This document shows, one piece after another, positions 21,986 through 27,880 of a DNA stretch of 27,880 nt (position 1 is its first letter; the number at the start of each line of letters is the position of its first letter). The stretch spans positions 1-27,880 of the forward strand of contig NZ_JASIAL010000373.1 of NCBI RefSeq assembly GCF_030042015.1, written 5' to 3'. The notes beneath the pieces are model-generated. The model saw only the letters and a program-made list of their open reading frames with translations, did not search any database and had not been told where the DNA came from. Made by a program: the position numbers and the translations under genes. This DNA is from Trebonia sp030042015. Its GTDB lineage: Bacteria; Actinomycetota; Actinomycetes; Streptosporangiales; Streptosporangiaceae.

Positions 21986-22888
21986 ATGCCAGGCAGCCCT
22001 GAAGACCCCATCGCCGTCACAGCATCCACCCCACGTCGTTACGGCAAGGTTTTTGATGACATGGCGGCTGAGTACGACCGCTACCGCCCGGCTTATCCTG
22101 ACGAACTCATCGACCAGGCGTGTCAAGTCGCAGGGATCGGGAGCGGCGATCAGGTGCTTGAGGTCGGATGCGGGAGCGGCCAGCTAACACGCAGTCTTGT
22201 CGCCCGGGGCCTGCACGTCACGGCACTCGAGCCAGGCAAGAAGCTCGTGGCACTAGCCAGGCAGAACCTGGAAGGGGCTGGAACGGCGGAATTCGTGAAC
22301 GCCCGGTTCGAGGACGCATTGCTTCCCCGCGAGCGGTTTCAGGCCGTGTTCTGTGCGTCCGCGTTTCACTGGGTTGACCCTAAGGTCAGCTGGCAGAAGG
22401 CCGCCGACGTGCTCGTTCCCGGCGGCACGCTCGCCCTCGTGCAGTACTTCGGGCTTGAGGAGCCGCGTAGCAAGGCAGATCAGGAAGCAGTGCTGGCGGG
22501 CCTGGGAAAGGTCGCCCCGGATATTGCCGCTAACTGGCCGGTCTACCGGGATCTCGACGCCACGATCGCCGGGGTCGAGCAGCGTCGTGGCAACATCTCG
22601 GCGGCGTGGGCCTGGCTCGGCAGCTACGACAGCTACGACATGGCGCAAGATTACGCCGGCCCCCTGTTCGGGGATGTCCAGGTAGCAGTCACGCCACGGC
22701 TGATCGAGCACACTCCGGGCGAGCTCACTGCCATCTTCCGCACGATGTCGCTCTACCCCCGGCTGTCACCGGGCCAACGGCAAGCCCTTGATAGAGAACA
22801 CCACGCCATATACGAACGGCTCGGGCGGCCGATTCGCGCCAGCTTTGCCGTCGTTCTCATCACGGCACGGCGTAGTCAGGGTTCCTGA
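21986..22888 (+). CDS. Class I SAM-dependent methyltransferase
   Basis: This 300-residue methyltransferase starts its core with FDDMAAEYDRYRPAYPDELI, a typical lead-in of the Methyltransf_11/25 group. Motif I is VLEVGCGSGQLTRSL, strand 2 ends ALEPGKK, motif II lies in FQAVFCASAFHWVDP, and post-motif III is VLVPGGTLALVQYFG. The FHWVDP segment is common in the group related to trans-aconitate and small-molecule methyltransferases. The ATG at 21986 is chosen; a TTG at 21977 would add three residues. Substrate unknown. It follows the SnoaL-like gene by 62 nt and precedes a shortened VOC gene. Confidence 0.9.
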   Translation: MPGSPEDPIAVTASTPRRYGKVFDDMAAEYDRYRPAYPDELIDQACQVAGIGSGDQVLEVGCGSGQLTRSLVARGLHVTALEPGKKLVALARQNLEGAGTAEFVNARFEDALLPRERFQAVFCASAFHWVDPKVSWQKAADVLVPGGTLALVQYFGLEEPRSKADQEAVLAGLGKVAPDIAANWPVYRDLDATIAGVEQRRGNISAAWAWLGSYDSYDMAQDYAGPLFGDVQVAVTPRLIEHTPGELTAIFRTMSLYPRLSPGQRQALDREHHAIYERLGRPIRASFAVVLITARRSQGS

Positions 22889-22916
22889 GCCAGGCTGGTT
22901 TCTTACCATCGTGCAC

Positions 22917-23255
22917 ATGGCTATCCATCGGATGGAGCACGCCGGCATCGTGGTTGACGATCTCGCGGCCGCGATTGAGTTCTTCGTCCAGCTCGGACTC
23001 GAACTGCAGGGCAAGGGCCAGGTCGAGGGCCGCTGGGTGGACCGTGTCGTGGGACTCGAGGCCGTCCGCGCGGAGATCGCGATCATGCAAACTCCGGACG
23101 GCTCCGGACGACTCGAGCTGACGAAGTTCCACACGCCGCCGGACCAGGGCGACAACCGGCACGCGCAGGCGAACACGCCGGGTATCCGCCATATCGCATT
23201 CGCCGTCGGGGATATCGACGCCGTCGTCGACGACCTGGCGGAGCAGATCGGCTGA
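22917..23255 (+). pseudogene. VOC-family gene with internal in-frame loss near the C-terminus
   Basis: The 112-codon frame begins as a full VOC protein (IHRMEHAGIVVDDLAAAIEFF, LGLELQGKGQVEGRWVDRV, IAIMQTPDGSGRLELTKFHTP). It goes through IRHIAFAVGDIDAVVDDL and then ends AEQIG. Relatives of about 145 residues have some 35 more residues here, ending in ...GPEGIIVELAEQIG. The last five residues match that family end, so an in-frame deletion inside the second module is the likely reading; the metal-ligand Glu of GIIVEL is lost. A TACCAT box (22904-22909) 7 nt before the ATG suggests a leaderless mRNA. A strong hairpin follows the stop codon. Confidence 0.65.
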
Positions 23256-23256
23256 C

Positions 23257-23273
23257 GGGGCTCCGGGAGCCCC
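23257..23273. terminator. Bidirectional terminator between the VOC and L,D-transpeptidase genes
   Basis: GGGGCTC (23257-23263) and GAGCCCC (23267-23273) form a perfect 7-bp stem with a CGG loop, in the 22-nt gap between two genes that end towards each other. It would serve both. Confidence 0.65.
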
Positions 23274-23277
23274 GAGG

Positions 23278-24132
23278 TCAGCCGATGGCGATGAGGATGT
23301 GCGGGCGGTCGGCGGGGTTCAGCCACCCGAGTACGGCATCAAGCTCTCCGTTGGGCAGGGCCACGCAGCCTTCGGTGTACCCCTCCGGCATGTCGTCGTG
23401 GAGGAAGATGCCGGCTCCGTTGTCCGGAGGGCTGGGCATCTTGATGTCGATGAAGTGCTGGTAGGGCTGGATCTCTGTCCAGAGGGCTTCGGAGTCGTCG
23501 CCGTATGGCGGGGTGATCCCGCAGGGCACATGCTGGAATGTGTCATAGGCCGGGCTGCCCGGCTGCTCGTCCCACCAATCACCGCACACGAGGTGGTGGT
23601 AGGGGTAGCGGACGGTCGGGCTGACGGTCGAGTTGCCGTAGACGGTCGTGCCGAACGGGAACAAGCCAGTGGGGGTGGCCCAGTCGCCGGGCACGCGCCG
23701 CGCGAAGGGCAGCAGGCCACCATAGCCCGTCTGAGCCCGGAAGGGCTGCGCGGGCTGCCCGGCAAACGACACCGGGCTCCAGCAGCCGTTGGCTCCCCTG
23801 GACCAGGCTGTAAAAGTCCCAGCCCAGCTCGCGGCGGAAGGGGCGACGACGGTGACCAGCTGGGCGCCGCCTCCGGTGTCGGCCACCCGGTTCGGGTCGA
23901 TGCCGTACGTCGCCGCCGGGTACTGGGGGCAGCGCGATACGTGAGCCTGGGCCGCGACTGGACGGGCCGTCACCGGCCGTGGCACAACGGCGGTCCGGAC
24001 CGGCACCGCAGCCGAAGCCGCAGGCGTGCTGGGGGCAGCTGGAGTCGAGGGCGCGGAAGGCTCTGCCAACCCGCACGAGGCGCTCAGGCAGGTCAGCATC
24101 AGCAGACGGCTCACAGCGACGGCAGACTTCAT
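23278..24132 (-). CDS. L,D-transpeptidase (YkuD-like) lipoprotein
   Basis: This is a 284-residue exported cell-wall enzyme. Residues 1-20 form a signal peptide whose lipobox-like end SAS-C gives a lipid-anchored Cys20. A Pro/Ala/Thr/Ser-rich linker follows to about residue 65. The catalytic domain has DWATPTGLFPFG, then IFLHDD with His245 and the nucleophile Cys256 in YTEGCVALP. TEGC replaces the textbook SHGC, as in the actinobacterial GCVALP subgroup. Such enzymes make 3-3 cross-links in peptidoglycan or attach proteins to it, outside the membrane. The ATG at 24132 has GAGGGTGGGA upstream, and the longer open frame has no signal peptide at its start. Confidence 0.85.
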   Translation of the reverse strand: MKSAVAVSRLLMLTCLSASCGLAEPSAPSTPAAPSTPAASAAVPVRTAVVPRPVTARPVAAQAHVSRCPQYPAATYGIDPNRVADTGGGAQLVTVVAPSAASWAGTFTAWSRGANGCWSPVSFAGQPAQPFRAQTGYGGLLPFARRVPGDWATPTGLFPFGTTVYGNSTVSPTVRYPYHHLVCGDWWDEQPGSPAYDTFQHVPCGITPPYGDDSEALWTEIQPYQHFIDIKMPSPPDNGAGIFLHDDMPEGYTEGCVALPNGELDAVLGWLNPADRPHILIAIG

Positions 24133-24867
24133 TCCCACCCTCACAGGATGCCGGGAAATCTTCGGTGAGACAGCCGCAAAGTCCATGATGAGGTACATCT
24201 GCCTGCGGGCATCGCGTGTTGCTAAGCGCCGGGTGTATATCCGGCTCACGTTTCTTGCGGCGCTCCCGTGCGGGCCGGGCCGGTGTTTCCGGCGGGATTC
24301 CACGGCGATCGGGGTTCTGCATGTCACGCCGATGATCGGCGCTGCCATCGGTATCAGCGTGGAGATACGCGCCGCCGTGCCCGGACGCGCCCGCGCCAGG
24401 GCGTGCGGCCTGGTGGCCGGTCCCTTCGCGACGGGCCGGACACATTTGACGGGCGGTCCGGCAGCGAGTACACGAGATCGAAGCTGTGTCGTCATGCTAG
24501 ACCATCTGTAATGCGTGGAAATGGCGCTGTCGGTGTTCGGAACTGTGCTACTAGACGACCCCTTCAAGACATGCCATTATTGAAGATATCCAGCGTGGGG
24601 GCTGTATCTGGTGACTTATATACCTCGTCTCATTCGCCTCATGGTCCATTTCGGCAGCCGTGCGGAGGACGGACAACAATCGGCCGGATGGAGGGGCAAT
24701 TACGCGGTGAAGAACGGCGGCACGCACCCAAGGTAAGGCGCCCGCAGGAGCATTGACGGGCAGGATGCCTCTTCAGCAGGGAAACAGCATCACTAGCGGC
24801 GAAAGCGGGTCGGGGACGTGCAACGTCACTTCAGGGACGTCGGCTACCAGCTCAGGGCGGGCAAGCT
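24133..24867. other. Long divergent intergenic region
   Basis: This 735-nt stretch lies between the divergent L,D-transpeptidase and LamG-like genes. It holds an AT-richer patch with TTGAAG (24580-24585), a 17-nt spacer and TGTATC (24603-24608), a weak plus-strand promoter candidate. The TTGAAG is also the right arm of an inverted repeat with CTTCAA (24562-24567). A 17-codon frame at 24818 touches the LamG start. I looked for a ydaO-type riboswitch ahead of the cell-wall gene and saw none. Confidence 0.45.
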
Positions 24868-24871
24868 GTGA
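24818..24871 (+). CDS. Possible 17-residue leader peptide coupled to the LamG-like gene
   Basis: GTG at 24818 opens VQRHFRDVGYQLRAGKL and ends with TGA overlapping the LamG GTG (GTGA). A short palindrome GACGT-GCA-ACGTC (24816-24828) spans its start. Because the LamG GTG has no Shine-Dalgarno sequence of its own, coupled translation from this frame would explain how it starts. The frame is too short to be certain. Confidence 0.3.
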   Translation: MQRHFRDVGYQLRAGKL

Positions 24872-25956
24872 ACCGCCTGGTCGTTCACCACATCTACTCC
24901 GGGGGGATCGCGTGCGACCTCTCGGGGTATCGCAACCATGGCGTGCCCTACGAGGTCAGCGAGGCCAGCGCGCCCTATGCGCCGGCGTTTGGGTATTCGA
25001 GCCCCGATAGCCGGGTGATCGTACCTCCGAGCCAGAGCCTGCAGGACCTGCTCGCGGTGCGGGCGGTAGCCGAGTTCTACCTGGATCCCGCCGGCGGCCT
25101 GTCCCGCCGCTACAACCTGATCGAGGGTCATCTCTGCTTTGCCTTGTTCGTCAACCCCGACGGCAGCCTTTCCGGGACCATAGTCGACGCCGATGGCCAG
25201 TGGGCCGGCGCCCAGAGCGCGCCGCACCTGGTCTCCACCGGCCAGTGGCACCAGGCCGAGCTGCGCCACGACGGGGTCAACCAGTGCTCGCTCTACCTCG
25301 ACAGCGTCCCCGTGGCCACTTCCTACGCGGCCAACGGTCCCGTCGGCTCCGTCGGCCCCAACGGTATCGCCGTCGGGCACTGGCCCGAGCCTTCAGGCCA
25401 ATACACCTTCACCGGCTACCTGCGCCAGACCTGGGTGTATAAGTACGACCCGGCCTTGGCCGCCAAGGGCCTGCTTGACCCGTGCTGCCCCGGGTCCCGG
25501 GCCGCGCTTGACGACATGGCCGAGACCCTGCGGGAGATGGGTTACACCCGAGAGAAGGCCCAGGCGCAGGGCATGGCCCTGATCAAGCTGGGGCTGTCGG
25601 CCGCAGCCCAGGCCCGGGCCAACCAGCCTGCGGCATCGCAGCAGCAGGTCGCGTTCTCGGCCCAGGCCCTGGCCGCCTTCCGGGCCGGCGACTCGAACGC
25701 ATATAACAACGCCCTAGCCCAGATGGCCATCATGGCGATGAACAACCTGTCTCCGGCTCAGGTCCAACAGTTGCAAAGCCAGGAGCAAGAACTGGTCAGC
25801 GCCCTTCCCCTGCCGATCAAAGAGTTTCAGAACCTCATCTCCAAGATGTGCCTGGGCAAGGTGAAGCTGAATCCGGCAATGGTGTTCAACACGGTGATCC
25901 AGGGCACTGGCACGACTTTTGGTGGCGGTGGCCCGGCTGGCGGTAGCAACCCATGA
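24868..25956 (+). CDS. LamG-like (concanavalin-fold) protein with helical C-terminal domain
   Basis: In this 362-residue protein, residues 1-200 look like a LamG/concanavalin A-type beta sandwich, a fold that often binds carbohydrate. Landmarks are DLSGYRNHGVPYEV at the start, SPDSRVIVPPSQSLQDLLAV, then TGQWHQAELRHDGVNQCSLYLDSVPV and FTGYLRQTWVYKYDP. Residues 205-345 are helical, Ala/Gln-rich and coiled-coil-like (DDMAETLREMGYTREKAQAQG, then LSPAQVQQLQSQEQELV). The protein ends in a Gly-rich tail. There is no signal peptide, so export, if any, uses another route. The GTG lacks a Shine-Dalgarno sequence. It is followed after 25 nt by the Vps62-like gene, so the two form an operon. Enzymatic activity is not suggested. 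Confidence 0.72.
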   Translation: MNRLVVHHIYSGGIACDLSGYRNHGVPYEVSEASAPYAPAFGYSSPDSRVIVPPSQSLQDLLAVRAVAEFYLDPAGGLSRRYNLIEGHLCFALFVNPDGSLSGTIVDADGQWAGAQSAPHLVSTGQWHQAELRHDGVNQCSLYLDSVPVATSYAANGPVGSVGPNGIAVGHWPEPSGQYTFTGYLRQTWVYKYDPALAAKGLLDPCCPGSRAALDDMAETLREMGYTREKAQAQGMALIKLGLSAAAQARANQPAASQQQVAFSAQALAAFRAGDSNAYNNALAQMAIMAMNNLSPAQVQQLQSQEQELVSALPLPIKEFQNLISKMCLGKVKLNPAMVFNTVIQGTGTTFGGGGPAGGSNP

Positions 25957-25981
25957 GTCCAATACCAGGAGCGTGAGCCCG

Positions 25982-27625
25982 ATGGCCAACCTGACCAACC
26001 CGATCATCACGCAGTTGCTCGAGCAGTACCAGCCGCAGTTCTTCTTTGACCCCACCGAACTGTTCTTCCCGTCGGTCGCCGAAGAAGTCCTCGGCCACGA
26101 GGCCACCGAGAGCTGGGACAACGTCCCCACTCACCAGCGAGGCACAGCGGTGCTGCTCGCCCCCCTGTCGTCCACAGCCTACAGCGCGAGCGAAGTTCAG
26201 GCGGGCGTCGACGATCCCCACGGCGCCCCGCTCACCTTCGACAGCACTCCTCCCGAGGGCATCGGCCAACACTTCGCCTACAACAGCGCCAGCAACGACC
26301 TCTTCTTGGACTGCGCCGGCTGGGACGACACCGCATCGTTTGCCGGTGCGGGCGGAGTCTCCTACAGCAGCGGCTCAGTTGAGTACCTCCAGTCCCTCTT
26401 CAGCGCCCTCGGCCACGCCATGAACGGCACGATCCCGATCACATCGCCTTCCCCGGCGCCGAGGTTCAGCGTGCCCCGGACCATCTTGCCCACCATCTAC
26501 GCCGAGCTGGAGTGGGCGGGCCGCTATCCAGTCCTCGACCAGGACCGGGTTAGCCAGATAGGCGGCCAGAATGACTTCCCGATGCAGTCCGCCGGCAGCA
26601 ACGAGCCCGAGCCATTCTCGGGGCTCAACAAGTACCTGGCCCTCACCTACCACCTGTTCTACCCGGCGATGGAGCCCTCTCCGGTCGGTCTCCCCGACCC
26701 GGACGAGCGCTACCGGGAGGGACAGTGGGAGGCCGTGACCATCTTCCTGGAAGGTGATCCCGACTTCGCCGTCACTGACCAGGATGGCCGCCCTGACTTC
26801 CTCTTCGCGCCAGGAAAGACCGCGTTGACCCCCCGGTTCCTGGCCTACAGCACGGGCTACGGCCTGGGCGACGACAACTTCAACCCGCTGAGCGCCAGCA
26901 TCCAGCCCTGGCCTGACGGGACGACGGCCAGTCAGGCCACGGTCTTCCTTGACGCCCACCCGTGGGTCTACGTGACCGCGGGGACCCACAAAAACCTCTA
27001 CGGGATCGACGCCGTGGTAACCCCAGGCACCTCGAGTCCCGACGCCGGCTTGAACACTACGGGGGCAGCTATCATGGGAGCAGCGGGCACCTTCCTCGGC
27101 GTCTGCATCTCCATCGCGGCGGCTGGGGCCGCGACCGCGGGGGTTGCCCTCGCCGCGTCGGTACCCTGCCTGATCATCGGCTGGATACTCCTCATGATCG
27201 GGTTCTTTTTGTTCGCGCTGTCGTTCGGGTTCCCGACTCAGACCAGCCAGACCGAGACCCCCCAGTCCAGCCAGCCGGGCACCGATGTTGCCCGCAATGA
27301 CGGGCCATCTACCGCGCCCGCGGCGAGCACGGCGTCGTCGATAGTCGCCACGACCCTGCGGCTGATCAGCAACTACACCTTCGATTCCACCCCTCCCATC
27401 AGTACCTACCCGCTGCCGTCGCCACTGCCGGCCACCGGTGCCGTGGAGATGCCCAGCTGGTGGGGGTTCGCCGGCCGCTGGGGAGTCCGGGTCACCCCGG
27501 CCTTCTCGGGGAGCTGGGACAGCGGAAGCCGGCGCACGGATCCTTTCGGCCGCTCGCGGGCCTACTGGAACGCCTACCAGCTCGTGCAGTACGTGGCCGC
27601 CAGCGGCGGAACAGTCACCCTCTGA
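25982..27625 (+). CDS. Vps62-like protein with a central hydrophobic hairpin
   Basis: In this 547-residue protein, residues 12-40 (YQPQFFFDPTELFFPSVAEEV) and the blocks LALTYHLFYPAM, EGQWEAVTIFLEG (near 246) and HPWVYVTAGTHKNLYG (near 326) match the order of the Vps62/DUF946 fold. In that fold HEGDWE and HPVVYVALGSH are the familiar forms. Between about 360 and 417 there are two hydrophobic helices with small-residue content (IMGAAGTFLGVCISIA and LIIGWILLMIGFFLFALSF), a membrane hairpin. A C-terminal beta-rich part ends near SRAYWNAYQLVQYVA. There is no signal peptide. AGGAG lies 10 nt before the ATG. The function is unknown; the hairpin inside a soluble-type protein recalls pore-forming toxins, which is inference. 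Confidence 0.65.
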   Translation: MANLTNPIITQLLEQYQPQFFFDPTELFFPSVAEEVLGHEATESWDNVPTHQRGTAVLLAPLSSTAYSASEVQAGVDDPHGAPLTFDSTPPEGIGQHFAYNSASNDLFLDCAGWDDTASFAGAGGVSYSSGSVEYLQSLFSALGHAMNGTIPITSPSPAPRFSVPRTILPTIYAELEWAGRYPVLDQDRVSQIGGQNDFPMQSAGSNEPEPFSGLNKYLALTYHLFYPAMEPSPVGLPDPDERYREGQWEAVTIFLEGDPDFAVTDQDGRPDFLFAPGKTALTPRFLAYSTGYGLGDDNFNPLSASIQPWPDGTTASQATVFLDAHPWVYVTAGTHKNLYGIDAVVTPGTSSPDAGLNTTGAAIMGAAGTFLGVCISIAAAGAATAGVALAASVPCLIIGWILLMIGFFLFALSFGFPTQTSQTETPQSSQPGTDVARNDGPSTAPAASTASSIVATTLRLISNYTFDSTPPISTYPLPSPLPATGAVEMPSWWGFAGRWGVRVTPAFSGSWDSGSRRTDPFGRSRAYWNAYQLVQYVAASGGTVTL

Positions 27626-27629
27626 CAGG

Positions 27630-27880
27630 TTAGGCGGCCGGCCAGCAGCACCCCCGGCGAGCCCAGACGCATAAGAACGAGATCCAGTCGCCGATGGCAC
27701 CGTTGCTGGGTGCGAACCAGTTCTGCTCGACCCGGCCGTTGCCGGTCGCGAAGACCTGGTCATGCCCGTCCGAGGTCGCCAATGCGACTGGGTCGCTGGA
27801 GACAGAGCCCCCGAGCCCGATCCAGCCGCCCCACGCGCCGTTGCCCCAGTTGTACCAGGTCTCGTAGACCTGGCCGTTAC
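27630..27880 (-). CDS. Lectin-like beta-propeller protein, C-terminal part (runs off the window)
   Basis: The last 82 codons of a minus-strand gene are present; its start lies beyond the right edge. The visible part has repeated Trp/Gly blade motifs (GQVYETWYNWGNGAWGGWIGL, then ATSDGHDQVFATGNGRVEQNW and GAIGDWISF), as in PLL-type fucose-binding lectins and tectonin-like propellers, where each blade carries a WxxW or NW-type sugar-binding turn. The final residues (CVWARRGCCWPAA) leave the repeat pattern, suggesting read-through past the original end. It is tail-to-tail with the Vps62-like gene, 4 nt apart, and belongs to the same surface-type cluster by content. Confidence 0.62.
   Translation of the reverse strand, partial: NGQVYETWYNWGNGAWGGWIGLGGSVSSDPVALATSDGHDQVFATGNGRVEQNWFAPSNGAIGDWISFLCVWARRGCCWPAA

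Noticed and set aside
24133..24867. Cyclic-di-AMP (ydaO-type) riboswitch upstream of the L,D-transpeptidase
   Set aside because: Common ahead of actinobacterial cell-wall genes, but none of the conserved blocks could be found on the minus strand here.
26375..27763. 462-codon minus-strand frame opposite the Vps62-like gene
   Set aside because: It is low-complexity Arg/Gly-rich shadow. The genuine minus-strand lectin-like end is in another frame (stop at 27630-27632).
1..27880. tRNA, rRNA or CRISPR array
   Set aside because: No T-loop/acceptor arrangement, no rRNA-like stretch and no regularly spaced direct repeats were found on reading both strands by eye.

Overview
This window is chromosomal, accessory-type DNA from a high-GC Gram-positive bacterium, most likely an actinomycete (Streptosporangiales, Streptomycetales or a relative). 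Grounds are the G+C-rich third codon positions, frequent GTG starts, several starts placed 6-7 nt after a TAnnnT box (leaderless style), a PF04672-type SAM methyltransferase, an actinobacterial GMC oxidase/TetR pair and an actinobacterial-type IS4 transposase. No rRNA, tRNA or CRISPR array was seen.

Region 1 (1-7765) is a defence-type island. It holds a VapBC toxin-antitoxin pair, a small P-loop kinase-like protein on the minus strand, and divergently a large NACHT NTPase (bacterial NLR-like). Convergent to the NACHT gene is a membrane-anchored coiled-coil protein. An intact IS4-family element (4660-6656) sits in the last codons of the NACHT gene. It has near-perfect terminal inverted repeats and an 11-bp target duplication. 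The pre-insertion reading frame can be rebuilt exactly: the insertion swapped the native last 8 residues for 37 IS-encoded ones. A hairpin just inside the IS covers the transposase ribosome binding site.

Region 2 (7766-13467) is a mixed stretch: an intact VOC protein, an SDR oxidoreductase with its divergent TetR regulator, a broken DinB/pentapeptide-type gene, a small integrase-like tail, and a MerR-like HTH/nucleotidyltransferase pair (toxin-antitoxin style) whose second gene is frameshifted. A ~42-bp DNA motif upstream of the P-loop gene in region 1 recurs at 11774-11816 beside a 14-bp palindrome.

Region 3 (13468-23280) is a small-molecule metabolism region. It contains a GMC oxidoreductase-methyltransferase operon under a divergent TetR with a visible palindromic operator, a DUF3291 protein coupled to that TetR, a cytochrome P450, a cyclase-family hydrolase, two further methyltransferases and a SnoaL-like protein. 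It also holds several genes that keep both family termini, or only the N-terminus, but have lost internal sequence (HAD, two VOC proteins, a dihydrofolate-reductase-family gene). Together with the DinB and nucleotidyltransferase genes, at least six genes in the window show internal loss, which is unusual.

Region 4 (23278-27880) concerns the cell surface. It has a lipoprotein L,D-transpeptidase, then a two-gene plus-strand unit (a LamG-like lectin-fold protein and a Vps62-like protein carrying a central hydrophobic hairpin), met head-on by the end of a lectin-like beta-propeller gene that runs off the right edge. The last three genes are the best candidate for an undescribed system, possibly carbohydrate-binding and membrane-acting; that function is inference.
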